From Candidatus Binatia bacterium (GTDB lineage: Bacteria; Desulfobacterota; Binatia; Bin18): DNA of 64,000 bases. Below the pieces are notes generated by a model. The model saw only the letters and a list, made by a program, of their open reading frames with translations. It was not told the DNA's origin and did no database searches. Shown here piece by piece: positions 30,715 to 38,973 of this stretch. Each line of letters begins with the position of its first letter. Positions within the stretch are counted from its first letter, which is position 1. The stretch covers positions 124,001 through 188,000 of the forward strand of contig JAJDTY010000073.1 of the NCBI GenBank assembly GCA_022826945.1. The letters are read 5' to 3'. A program made the position numbers and the translations under genes.

Positions 30715-32400
30715 ATGGCCTACGACCTGCTCATTACAGACGCTCAGATTTGTGACGGTACTGGCGCAGCGCTCTTTCACGGTGCTGTCGGAGTCAAGGA
30801 CGGGGTTATCACCGATGTTGGCTCGGTATCTGGACCGGCAACGCGGACAATTAACGCCGATGGCTGCGTGGTCGCGCCGGGCTTTATCGATATCCATACC
30901 CACTACGACGCGCAGGTCTCCTGGGATCCGCTACTCACCTGTTCGGGCTGGCACGGGGTGACCAGTGTCCTGATGGGCAATTGCGGGGTGGGTGTTGCGC
31001 CGTGCCGCCCGCAGGAGAAAGACATCGTCTCGTGGGACTTGGTCAATGTGGAGGCCATGCCGCAAGAGGTACTACTGAATGGCGTGGCCTGGGATGAGTG
31101 GGAGAGTTTTCCGCAGTATATGCAGGCCATTGTGCAACGCGGTACGGCCCTCAACGTCGGTTTTCTGGTGCCGTTATCCAGCTTTCGCTATTTTGTCCTG
31201 GGTGCCGAAGCCTCCGAGCGAGAGGCAACTGACGCAGAGCTCGCCCGCATGACCGCCCTTTTTCGGGAAGCCATGCAGGCCGGGGCGTATGGCTACTCGC
31301 TGAGCCTACTCGATCAGCACATCGGCTATCAGGGTAAACCCCTGGCGAGTCGCATGGCCACCCAGAAGGAACTCTGCGCGCTCGGTCGGGTGATGCAAGA
31401 GCTGGGCAAGGGCGTCATCGAGATCGCGTTGACCCGGAGCGTGAGCGTGCTGACCGACGAAGAGCTGGAGTTGCTGCTGGCCATGGCCGAGGCCAGCCAG
31501 CGTCCGATCACCTGGCTGGCCCTCCTGGGGCGATCGGATAAACCCGGTGTCTACCGGTCGGCCCTCGCTCGCCTGCAACCCTTTTTCGACAAAGGACTGC
31601 GGATTCCACCCCAAGTCACCCCGCGCCCCATCCAGCAGTACTACACTCTCAAGGTGCCCTTTATCTTTGCCAGTCTGCCGTCGTGGAAGGAGGCGTTCAA
31701 TCGACCGGTTGCGGAACAGATCGCGCTGTACCGGAAGCCGGAGTTCCGCGCGGCCTTTCGCCAGGACCTGCAAATCGGCGGCGCCATCTTCACCAATCAG
31801 TGGAATCAGGTCCATGTGGTCAAGGTGACGAAAGACCATAACACCCGGCATTTGAACAAAAGCATCGCGGACATTGCCGCGGAAACGGACAGCGACCCTG
31901 TTGATACGATTCTGGATTTGGCCATTGACGAAAACCTGGAGATGGGCATTACGCTCTCGGTTATCAATACCAACCCTGACGAAGTGCGTGAGTTGATCAC
32001 CCATCCCGACTGTCTCATCGGGCTGTCCGATGCCGGAGCGCACGTGGACCAGCATTGCGACGCCGGGGTGCCGACCTATCTGCTTGGAGAGTGGGTGAGA
32101 AAGCACCAGGCCATGCCGCTTGAAGAAGGTGTGCGCCGCCTGACCTCGGAGCCGGCCCGGTTTCTCAATCAGCCCAAGAAAGGACGTATTGCCGCAGGGC
32201 TTGATGCGGATCTCGTCATTTTTGATCCCGAGACGATCGGTCCTCAGCCTCCCGAATGGGTCAACGATCTGCCTGGAGAAAAGCCCCGTCTGATTGAACG
32301 GGCCACTGGCGTCCAGCATACCATTGTCGGCGGTAATATCGTTTTTTCGGACAATGTCCACCAAGGCGGGCTGCCCGGTACGCTGCTCCGACCGCTCTGA
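30715..32400 (+). CDS. Amidohydrolase, N-acyl-D-amino-acid deacylase type
   Basis: 561 residues from an ATG after AAAAAGGGGGAAG. HTHYDAQ (metal-binding HxH after the first barrel strand), MGNCGVG (the Cys common in D-aminoacylases) and GLSDAGAHVDQH (late metal Asp) are all present. It should hydrolyse N-acyl-D-amino acids or related cyclic amides in the cytoplasm. A paralogue lies at 44636. It follows the deacetylase gene after 39 nt. Confidence 0.9.
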   Translation: MAYDLLITDAQICDGTGAALFHGAVGVKDGVITDVGSVSGPATRTINADGCVVAPGFIDIHTHYDAQVSWDPLLTCSGWHGVTSVLMGNCGVGVAPCRPQEKDIVSWDLVNVEAMPQEVLLNGVAWDEWESFPQYMQAIVQRGTALNVGFLVPLSSFRYFVLGAEASEREATDAELARMTALFREAMQAGAYGYSLSLLDQHIGYQGKPLASRMATQKELCALGRVMQELGKGVIEIALTRSVSVLTDEELELLLAMAEASQRPITWLALLGRSDKPGVYRSALARLQPFFDKGLRIPPQVTPRPIQQYYTLKVPFIFASLPSWKEAFNRPVAEQIALYRKPEFRAAFRQDLQIGGAIFTNQWNQVHVVKVTKDHNTRHLNKSIADIAAETDSDPVDTILDLAIDENLEMGITLSVINTNPDEVRELITHPDCLIGLSDAGAHVDQHCDAGVPTYLLGEWVRKHQAMPLEEGVRRLTSEPARFLNQPKKGRIAAGLDADLVIFDPETIGPQPPEWVNDLPGEKPRLIERATGVQHTIVGGNIVFSDNVHQGGLPGTLLRPL

Positions 32401-32407
32401 TGGAGCT

Positions 32408-32433
32408 GTCGGAGTGCGCTACGCGCATCCGAC
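32408..32433. repeat. REP-like palindrome, copy 1
   Basis: GTCGGAGTGCGC and GCGCATCCGAC pair almost perfectly in a 26-nt palindrome with the same frame as the one at 46405-46430 (GTCGGATTACGC...). Between convergent genes, it could act as a terminator. The vapC stub ends within it. Confidence 0.6.
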
Positions 32434-32466
32434 CGGCGTGACCTGATCGATGTAAGCGACGCTCAT
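32419..32466 (-). pseudogene. VapC toxin stub (first ~7 codons only)
   Basis: An ATG at 32466 overlaps the antitoxin stop (ATGA), as in many VapBC operons, and reads MSVAYID, the beginning of a PIN domain (first Asp at the usual place). Then the sequence changes to QVTPVGCA and a stop inside the palindrome at 32408-32433. The toxin was deleted, apparently to the palindrome. Confidence 0.5.
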
Positions 32467-32738
32467 GTATCTCGCTCAGCGAGAAAACGTCTGAGCGCGC
32501 CGCTTCGTCGCGTAACGGCCTTGAGCGGTCGTCTCTGTCCGCTTGGACGCGCCAGGAGACCCAGGCGTTCGTACTCAGCGAGACGCCCTTCGATCGTTTC
32601 CGGTTCCCGTTGGAACGGACGAATCTCGGCCACCGGCTCTCCGCGATAAGACACCGTGATGGTTTTTCCCTGACGCACCTGCCGGATGATTTCCGAGAAT
32701 TGTGCCTTGGCTTCGCAAGTGGAATATGCGGACCGCAT
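32463..32738 (-). CDS. Phd/YefM-type antitoxin (partner toxin lost)
   Basis: 91 residues, with STCEAKAQFSEIIRQVRQGKTITVSYRGEPVAEIRPF at residues ~6-42, the signature of Phd/YefM DNA-binding antitoxins, and an unusual basic C-terminus (LKAVTRRSGALRRFLAERDT) as in VapB types. A short upstream frame extension exists but the motif starts here. The toxin gene is only a stub. Without its toxin it may still repress promoters or neutralise a related toxin. Confidence 0.75.
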   Translation of the reverse strand: MRSAYSTCEAKAQFSEIIRQVRQGKTITVSYRGEPVAEIRPFQREPETIEGRLAEYERLGLLARPSGQRRPLKAVTRRSGALRRFLAERDT

Positions 32739-32800
32739 AGATGCGATATAAGTAGTCAGACTCGTCACATAAAATATCTCTACCCCAAGAACAATGACGG

Positions 32801-33535
32801 TTATGGCCGGCCAAAATGCTTGAAGATGCCGGTGTAGGCCTTCTTCTCCGGCGGGCGGTAGGTTTTATACTTGCTCGTAGTTTTGCCCAATTCGACCAGC
32901 GACTCGGCCATCTTGACGGCGCACACCACACCGTCGAGGACGGGTATCTCAAGCTCTCGCTCCAACTCGTCGGCAAACTGGGTAAACCCGGCACAGCCGA
33001 GGAGAATAGCCTCGGCATCGTCTTCGTCCCGCGCCCGACGCGCTTCGACGCGCAGCTTTTCGAGCGCTCCGGCCGGGTCTTTTTCCACATCAAGCACATA
33101 CAGGGGAGAGGTCCGGATACTCGCTACTTTTTCCCGAAAGCCATACCCGGCGACCATCTCTTCGAGCATGGTGCGTGTCCGCGGAATCACCGTCACAATG
33201 GAGAAGCGCGCGGCCAGCATGGAGGCCATATACAGAGAGGCTTCGGCGATGCCGACAACCGGCTTGGTGGTGCATTCGCGCGCCGCGTGCAGGCCCGGGT
33301 CGCCATAGCAGGCGATAATATAGGCGTCGCACTGTTCGGTCTCTCCTTTTTGGACCTCTTCGAGCAGGCCGGGAATGCTCAGATAGTCATCGTAATAGGA
33401 CTCGATGGAGGCCGGCCCGAATCGGGGACTGACCGCTGTGATCTGGGTGCCCGGGCGGGCCACCGACTCGCCTGCCGCGCCGATTGCGCGCGTCATTTCC
33501 TCGGAGGTGTTGGGATTGATGATCTTGATCTTCAT
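32801..33535 (-). CDS. Asp/Glu/hydantoin racemase-family protein
   Basis: 244 residues starting IIKIINPNTS-like (KIKIINPNTSEEM). IIACYGDPG and LLGCAGF hold the two catalytic Cys of the family, one in each half. Hydantoin racemases interconvert 5-substituted hydantoin enantiomers. Its start overlaps the next gene's stop by 4 nt (ATGA), an operon with the carbamoylase-type gene. Substrate is inferred from family and partner. Confidence 0.85.
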   Translation of the reverse strand: MKIKIINPNTSEEMTRAIGAAGESVARPGTQITAVSPRFGPASIESYYDDYLSIPGLLEEVQKGETEQCDAYIIACYGDPGLHAARECTTKPVVGIAEASLYMASMLAARFSIVTVIPRTRTMLEEMVAGYGFREKVASIRTSPLYVLDVEKDPAGALEKLRVEARRARDEDDAEAILLGCAGFTQFADELERELEIPVLDGVVCAVKMAESLVELGKTTSKYKTYRPPEKKAYTGIFKHFGRP

Positions 33536-34758
33536 GCCAGTCCTTTCTGCCGGGCCAATAATGCCACCGTATCAGCCAGAATATCTGCACCCAGACAGAT
33601 ATCTTCCGCACTGGTGTCCTCCGCAATATCGTGGCTGCGGCCGCCGATGCTGGGGATAAAAAGCATGGCGGTTGGGACATGGCGACTCAGGACCATGGCA
33701 TCGTGCCCGGCTCCACTGGGCATACGCAGGGCAGGGACGGCCCGCTGCCGGGTCGCAGCCTCAAGGGTACCGACCAGGGCGGCGTCCATATCCGCCGGGG
33801 CGATGCTCAGCAGATGGGCCACCCCAGCGCTCACGCCCTGTTGCCCATGAAACTCGGCAACCGCCGCATTGATTTCAGCTTCCAGACGATCAATAACTTC
33901 CGCTTGCGGGTCGCGGAATTCGACCAGGACCTGGGCCGAACTGGGCACGACATTGCCGGCGCCTGGTTCAAAAACAATATGGCCCAGGTTCCAGACGCTC
34001 AGCTCGCTGCCGGCATTGGCAAACCGGCTGAGCAGATCGGCACAAAGACGAATCAGGACGGCCCCGGCGTCTTTGCGCAAATGCATCGGTGTTGTGCCGG
34101 CGTGGTCGGCCTGACCGGTACAGGTAATGCGGCTGCGGCGAATGCCCACGATGGCGGTCACCAGACCGATTTTTTGTCCTTCGACCTCAAGCCGCGGCCC
34201 CTGTTCAATATGGCCTTCAAAATAGGCCAGATGGCGACTCGGATCGATCCGGGCGCGGGGTTGTCCGGCATATCCGGCTTCGGTCAGAGCGTGTGTGAGT
34301 GAGACGCCGTGCGTATTTGTGGCGTCTTTAATATCCGCGTCAGACAATTCGCCGCAAAACGACAAGCTACCGGCCAGGGCTCGATACGTCCCTTCTTCAT
34401 CGGCAAAGGAGATCACGTCAACGCCGAGACCCGGTAGAGTATGCGATTCATTCCGCGCCCGGGCGACCTCCAGGCCGTACAGCACTCCCATCGCGCCATC
34501 CAGCCAGCCGCCTTTCGGCACGGAGTCGGTATGCGAACCAATCAGCACGGCGGTGTCCACCCCGCGTGTCCGCCCGTACACATTTCCAATCCCGTCGATC
34601 TCCGCATCGAGGCCGGCCTCGCGCATCTGTTCGACCAGCCATTGCCGCGCGGCGCGGTCTTCGGGCGTAAAGGATAGCCGATTCACCCCGGTCTCAACTT
34701 TTCCAAATTGGGCGAGCTGTGTAAGGCTATTCAGCAGGCGGGCGTGATTGAGTTGCAT
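33532..34758 (-). CDS. M20-family amidase, N-carbamoyl-amino-acid hydrolase/allantoate amidohydrolase type
   Basis: The start at 34758 follows AAGGATACG. Residues show the M20 di-zinc set: IGSHTDSVPKGGWLDGAMG (His and Asp ligands), SFADEEGTY (Glu pair), and YFEGHIEQGP. The dimerisation domain has CTGQADHAGTTPM, and GAGHDAMVLSR is near the end. It should remove carbamoyl groups from N-carbamoyl-amino acids. Its overlap with a racemase gene supports a hydantoin/ureide route. Length 408 is typical. Confidence 0.9.
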   Translation of the reverse strand: MQLNHARLLNSLTQLAQFGKVETGVNRLSFTPEDRAARQWLVEQMREAGLDAEIDGIGNVYGRTRGVDTAVLIGSHTDSVPKGGWLDGAMGVLYGLEVARARNESHTLPGLGVDVISFADEEGTYRALAGSLSFCGELSDADIKDATNTHGVSLTHALTEAGYAGQPRARIDPSRHLAYFEGHIEQGPRLEVEGQKIGLVTAIVGIRRSRITCTGQADHAGTTPMHLRKDAGAVLIRLCADLLSRFANAGSELSVWNLGHIVFEPGAGNVVPSSAQVLVEFRDPQAEVIDRLEAEINAAVAEFHGQQGVSAGVAHLLSIAPADMDAALVGTLEAATRQRAVPALRMPSGAGHDAMVLSRHVPTAMLFIPSIGGRSHDIAEDTSAEDICLGADILADTVALLARQKGLA

Positions 34759-35385
34759 GGGCGTATCCTTATGAGAAAAGGCTATCTCACGGAAATACGT
34801 GAATGTCCATCCCGCGCTTTCTGAGAGGGTCTCAGTGCTCATGGCGAGAATGTCGCTAAGTTGACTTTTGTGATTTTTTGTTTAGGGAGTGGACTGTTGA
34901 CTCTACGGCCTCAGGCCTCACCTATGCAGCTCGGAATCACCCCGCGTCCTCATTGTAGCTGCATCAACCCCTTGATTATAATGAAGTTTCTCTCCTCTGT
35001 CCATCCCGAGTACTGCCTTTTGTACGTACTCTGTGGCGAGATTTCCGGGGTCCGGGCGGGCTCTTCTGCAACGTAGTTGGCGCGATCTCGACGCTTCGGT
35101 GGCGCTGAGGGGGTCTATGTCGAGAACGGTTGAGCGGACGTGTGGAGCGTATTGAGCAGGCTTTGGCGGTCTCCGCGACAGGGATCGACGCCCGCCAGGG
35201 CCGAGCCTCGCTCCGGCGAGGCCCGGTGTGCAGCACGAGAGCCCGACCCCGAAGGGGGTCGTCCATCCCCTTGGAGAGTACGGGTACACGTCGCCACGAG
35301 CATGAATCGTCCAAGGCCCGGGACAGGCCGTGGTCGGACGACGAACGGTTAGGGTCGAACGAAGCCATTGATCGAGAGTCGTGAT
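34759..35385. other. Gap without a supported gene
   Basis: About 630 nt between the carbamoylase and the hicAB operon. Frames are open on the minus strand across much of it but lack start signals and recognisable motifs. I see nothing firm except the operator-like palindrome at its right end. Confidence 0.4.
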
Positions 35386-35403
35386 TGTGTATATTGATAC
35401 ACA
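35386..35403 (+). promoter_or_regulatory. Operator-like palindrome upstream of hicA
   Basis: TGTGTATATTGATACACA is a perfect 7-bp inverted repeat (TGTGTAT/ATACACA) around ATTG, placed directly before the AAGGAG of hicA. It is a good candidate for HicB autorepression of the hicAB operon. Confidence 0.55.
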
Positions 35404-35415
35404 AAGGAGCAGGCG

Positions 35416-35610
35416 GTGGAACGGAACAGCGGAAAGCTCATCGGCATGCTCCGGCAGGACGGCTGGGTGCATGTGGCCACCAAGGGCAGCCACCGGCAGT
35501 TCAGGCATCCGACGAAGCCGGGGAGGGTCACTGTTCCCCACCCGGACAAAGACATCCCGCGCGGAACGGTGGCGTCGATCTACCGACAGGCGGGCTGGAA
35601 GACGCAATGA
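35416..35610 (+). CDS. hicA: HicA mRNA interferase toxin
   Basis: 64 residues from GTG after AAAGGAGC. GSHRQFRHPTKPGRVTVPHPDKDIPRGT contains the catalytic His (H26) within the GSHxxF motif of the double-stranded RNA-binding-like fold, and the C-terminus (SIYRQAGW) is normal. Cleaves mRNA when HicB is lost. It is followed at 10 nt by hicB; both look intact, unlike the other modules of this window. Confidence 0.9.
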   Translation: MERNSGKLIGMLRQDGWVHVATKGSHRQFRHPTKPGRVTVPHPDKDIPRGTVASIYRQAGWKTQ

Positions 35611-35620
35611 GGTGATGGCA

Positions 35621-36022
35621 ATGCGCTACGTATCTTTCATCCACCGGGATGACGCCGGCTACGGCGTCAGCTTCCCCGATTTTCCAGGCTGCGTGTCGGT
35701 CGGCGAAACGGTCGATGACGCGATCCGCCACGGCAGCGAAGCGTTGGCTTTCCACGTCGAGGGCCTTGCAGACGAGGGCGAGCCGATTCCGGCACCACGT
35801 TCGATCGATGCCATCAAGGCCGACCCGGAACTCGGCGACTGGCGGCGTGAGGCCGACCTGGTGTTGATCCCTCTTCTTCTGGACCGCGGTTCCTCGCGGC
35901 GCGTCAACATCTCCCTCGATCGTGGCCTGCTCGAGGCTATCGACGATGAGGCGAGGCAGCGGCGCATGACCCGCTCGGCGTTCTTGGCGACAGCCGCCCG
36001 GCACGAGATCGAGTCAACCTGA
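35621..36022 (+). CDS. hicB: HicB antitoxin with ribbon-helix-helix tail
   Basis: The start at 35621 lies 6 nt after GAGGTG. YVSFIHRDDAGYGVSFPDFPGCVSVGETVDDAIRHG is the HicB partial RNase H-like fold, and the last ~40 residues (RRVNISLDRGLLEAIDDEARQRRMTRSAFLATAAR) a ribbon-helix-helix DNA-binding domain. It neutralises HicA and probably represses the promoter at the palindrome 35386-35403. Confidence 0.9.
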   Translation: MRYVSFIHRDDAGYGVSFPDFPGCVSVGETVDDAIRHGSEALAFHVEGLADEGEPIPAPRSIDAIKADPELGDWRREADLVLIPLLLDRGSSRRVNISLDRGLLEAIDDEARQRRMTRSAFLATAARHEIEST

Positions 36023-36121
36023 CGTTTCGAGGGACCGGAACCAGAAAACGCCAAGGGACCCAAAGGCGTTGAGAAACGTGGCCGTCGCAGCGGGAAGGCT
36101 GCGAAATGAAGGACCGATATT

Positions 36122-36247
36122 GTGGCGCGTCCCAACCTTTTCGACTACGCAACCAAGGAGTTGTCGCAAGACGCGATGATCTGTTGGCTGATCGCGTGGT
36201 CGCGTTACCGACGTTGCCGGTCAGAACGTGTTGATAGGAGAGACTGA
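36122..36247 (+). pseudogene. 5' stub of a PD-(D/E)xK nuclease-family gene
   Basis: GTG at 36122 (preceded by AAGGACCG) starts MARPNLFDYATKELSQDAMICWLIAW, the characteristic N-terminus of PD-(D/E)xK nuclease superfamily proteins of defence regions. After ~26 codons it turns into an unrelated short tail and stops. The rest of the gene is missing. It may have been part of a defence locus. Confidence 0.5.
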
Positions 36248-36309
36248 ACTGCAATCCTCGCGTCGTTGAGTTAGGCAAAACGTTTGAGGAGAACTTTGGA
36301 GGAAGCGAC

Positions 36310-36726
36310 ATGAGCGAAGAACAACTCGACCGGGACAAAACGGCCATCGCCGAGCTGATCGCGCGGTATAATTTTGCTATTGACCACGACGATTATCAGG
36401 GCTGGGCAGATTGCTTTGCGCCGGACGGCGTCTTTGACGGGGTAATCGGCACATTTGACGCCCATCGGGAACTCGACCGCTTTACCGCCGCGGTCAAACG
36501 GTTGGCGGCCGAGAGTCCCAAGCTGCGCCACTATGTGACCAATATTTTGACCGAGGTGGACGGCGATACGGCCCGCTCGAAGTGTTTTTTGCTGCTGACC
36601 TCAACCACCAAGGAGGGCGGCAGCCGGGTGGCTATGGCCGGGGAGTACGAAGACCGGCTGGTCAAACACGAGGGGCGGTGGCTGTTTTCGTATCGCAAGG
36701 TCCATATTGACGGGGCGATGGGATAA
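36310..36726 (+). CDS. SnoaL-like (NTF2-fold) protein
   Basis: 138 residues after GGAGGAAGC. IAELIARYNFAIDHDDYQGWADCFAPDGVFDG is the typical N-terminal helix-loop of SnoaL-like proteins, and WLFSYRKVHIDGAMG the last strand. This is often an isomerase/hydratase or binding protein in catabolic clusters. The substrate is not predictable. It stands apart from neighbours. Confidence 0.85.
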   Translation: MSEEQLDRDKTAIAELIARYNFAIDHDDYQGWADCFAPDGVFDGVIGTFDAHRELDRFTAAVKRLAAESPKLRHYVTNILTEVDGDTARSKCFLLLTSTTKEGGSRVAMAGEYEDRLVKHEGRWLFSYRKVHIDGAMG

Positions 36727-36807
36727 GCGCGCCGTCCCTATCGTCTCGGGTGTGATGTTTTTGACAGACAGGCATCAATTGATCCCGTCCTCTCTAACGG
36801 GGAAAAC

Positions 36808-37092
36808 ATGTTGACGTATAAAGCCCTGTATAAATTCCTCGACCACGGTGTCCATGCCGAAGTGTTGGATTTTCCGGGCACGATCACCTGTGGTGTAAAC
36901 CTCGAAGAGGCTCGACGCTTGCTGGCAGGTGCACTGGCGGACATGGCCGAGACGAGTCTGCTACGGGATGAGCCTTTGCCCCAGCCCGACCCCTCACTGA
37001 CTGATCTGGAGGCTGACAGAGAAGAGCCTATGCACCTGCTGTTGACTGCGGCGTCTCATGTCAGAATCGTTCCCCTGTCGCCCGCACCATGA
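36808..37092 (+). CDS. HicB-like antitoxin (orphan)
   Basis: 94 residues. YKALYKFLDHGVHAEVLDFPGTITCGVNLEEARRLLAGALADMAE shows the HicB fold (Gly/Phe-Pro-Gly loop and helix). Unlike hicB at 35621 it lacks an obvious DNA-binding tail. Its stop overlaps the ATG of a HicA-like stub (ATGA), the usual arrangement for this subfamily. The toxin is truncated. Confidence 0.7.
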   Translation: MLTYKALYKFLDHGVHAEVLDFPGTITCGVNLEEARRLLAGALADMAETSLLRDEPLPQPDPSLTDLEADREEPMHLLLTAASHVRIVPLSPAP

Positions 37093-37241
37093 AACGGCGC
37101 GCTCTGCTGAGACACTTGAGTCAACACGGCGGTTGCCCGGATTTGCAAGCAGCTCAGCATCCCTGTGCCCTCATGAGCCTGTCTTCCGCTCGCGCCGAAG
37201 CTGCTCTGTCCCCTCACGGTCCAACTGCATCTCTTCGGTAA
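37089..37241 (+). pseudogene. Truncated HicA-like toxin
   Basis: ATG at 37089 overlaps the antitoxin stop. MKRRALLRHLSQHG matches the first helix of HicA proteins that follow HicB, but from residue ~16 the frame continues as unrelated sequence (CPDLQAAQHPCALMS) overlapping the convergent hyuB 3' end. The catalytic GxHxx segment is gone. Confidence 0.5.
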
Positions 37242-38973
37242 TCACCACGCCATATTCACGCCGGGCGGTGTCTCGGGTGTAGTATTCGTCCAACACGTCT
37301 TCCAGGACCTGCTGCGGGTCGCGCCGGAAAGGGTCGCCGTAGCCGCCGCCGGTGGCACCAATGGTAATTAAACGCTCTCCGGCCTTGACACTGCGGTAGG
37401 GAACTTTTGAGGGCAGGGCGATTTCTTCGTTATCCAGGGTTTTCAAAGTCAGGGTGCCGGGGATGCCCGTGCTCCCTCCGTCAAACCCCCAGGCGCCATA
37501 GACAAAACCGTCGGCCTCAACCGACGTGCCGCCGTCCCTCAGATAGTGCAGTTCCTTGACTGATCCCATGCCGCCCCGCCACTGCCCAGGCGCACACGCA
37601 TCCTCGCGGAGCTCGTAGCGTTCGACCCGGAGCGGCACGTGGGACTCAACGTCTTCAATGGGATTATTGCGGGTGTTGGCATACAGCGTATCAACGGTGT
37701 CCATGCCGTCGTGACCGTATCGACCGCCATAGCTGCCTTCAAAAATTTCCAGATGCACCCAAGGGCTGTTGTTCTGCCGCATCCCGCTTGAGGCAATGGC
37801 CTTGAGGTTGCCGATGCCGGCACTGACCTGGCGGGGAACGGCCTGGGCCAGGGCCTTCATGACAGTATCGCTTAAGACGTTGCCGGTAACAAAGCGGGCA
37901 ATAGTCGGTGCCGGAAAAATCGGGTTGGCCAGCGTACCGCGAGGCGCCACGATCTGAATGGGCCGGTAGAGTCCGGCGTTTTGCGGCAGGTCGCCGTAGA
38001 TTTCGGTGTCGAGCAGGACCGAGCGCAGCACCAGCCAGATGGCCACGTCCACCGTGCCCACCAACGGCATATTGATGGGCCGGTCCGACACCTGTGGCGC
38101 GGTGCCGGTCAGGTCTACGCTCAGCTCCGACCCGCTGACCGTCAGGGTCACACAAATGGGCAGGTTGCGCCGGCCTGGGTCAGGGTCATCGATATAACCA
38201 TCCATATGGCCGGTGGCCGTATAGCGGCCGTCCGGAATCTGTTCGATCGCCTGCCGCATCAAGCGCTCGGAGTAATCAAACAGAGAGGCGCAGGCGGCTT
38301 CGACCGTGTGGAGTCCGTAGCGCTCGATGAGTTCGATATAGCGTTCGGCACCGATGCGGCAGGCCGCGATCTGGGCTTCCATATCGCCCACCACCAGATC
38401 GGAGATGCGGATATTATCGCGCAACAACTGCCACACCGCCGCGTTCCGGTTTCCCTGCTCATACACCTTGATCGCCTTGAACTGCAAACCCTCGGCATAG
38501 GCGTCAAACGCCTCGACAATGCCGGTGCTGCCCGGAGTCTGACAGCCGATATCGAGGTGGTGGGCCGTGGTGACGGAAAAGCCGATGAGATCATCCTGGT
38601 AGAAAACCGGCACGCAAAACCCGACATCCGGGCCGTGGCTGGCCCCGCCATACGGGTCGTTATGCATGATGACATCGCCGGGCAGGACGGACTCTCCCCG
38701 TTTGGCGAGCGCGTCGAGCATCCCCCGCACATAGCCGGGAATAGGGCCGGACTGGAGGGGGGTACTCTGCTTTGACTCACATAATTGTTCGCCCCGCGCA
38801 TTGACCAGGGCCGTGCCGAAATCCTCGGACTCCCGAATAATACTCGAATATGACATGCGCATGAGCTTATAGCCCATCTCCACCGCAATATTCTCCAGCG
38901 CACCCAGGATGACGCTGGCCGTAATCGGATCAATGTCGTGGCCGTTGAGAGCGTCGTCTGTTGAGGTTCTCAT
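37171..38973 (-). CDS. Hydantoinase/oxoprolinase beta subunit family (HyuB-like) 1
   Basis: 600 residues. VILGALENIAVEMGYKLMRMSYSSIIRESEDF opens the family; DVIMHNDPYGGASHGPDVGF holds the conserved Asn-Asp-Pro-Tyr and following His; the C-terminal GATGGGYGDPFRRD and DVLDEYYTRDTARREYGV match the last region. With HyuA it forms an ATP-dependent amide hydrolase acting on hydantoins, 5-oxoproline or acetophenone-type substrates. Its ATG overlaps the stop of hyuA at 38970-38973, so it is translationally coupled. Convergent with the HicB/HicA stub module. Confidence 0.9.
   Translation of the reverse strand: MRTSTDDALNGHDIDPITASVILGALENIAVEMGYKLMRMSYSSIIRESEDFGTALVNARGEQLCESKQSTPLQSGPIPGYVRGMLDALAKRGESVLPGDVIMHNDPYGGASHGPDVGFCVPVFYQDDLIGFSVTTAHHLDIGCQTPGSTGIVEAFDAYAEGLQFKAIKVYEQGNRNAAVWQLLRDNIRISDLVVGDMEAQIAACRIGAERYIELIERYGLHTVEAACASLFDYSERLMRQAIEQIPDGRYTATGHMDGYIDDPDPGRRNLPICVTLTVSGSELSVDLTGTAPQVSDRPINMPLVGTVDVAIWLVLRSVLLDTEIYGDLPQNAGLYRPIQIVAPRGTLANPIFPAPTIARFVTGNVLSDTVMKALAQAVPRQVSAGIGNLKAIASSGMRQNNSPWVHLEIFEGSYGGRYGHDGMDTVDTLYANTRNNPIEDVESHVPLRVERYELREDACAPGQWRGGMGSVKELHYLRDGGTSVEADGFVYGAWGFDGGSTGIPGTLTLKTLDNEEIALPSKVPYRSVKAGERLITIGATGGGYGDPFRRDPQQVLEDVLDEYYTRDTARREYGVVITEEMQLDREGTEQLRRERKTGS

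Noticed and set aside
34918-35607. Long minus-strand frame before hicA
   Set aside because: It overlaps the clear hicA gene, lacks a start signal and has no recognisable motif.
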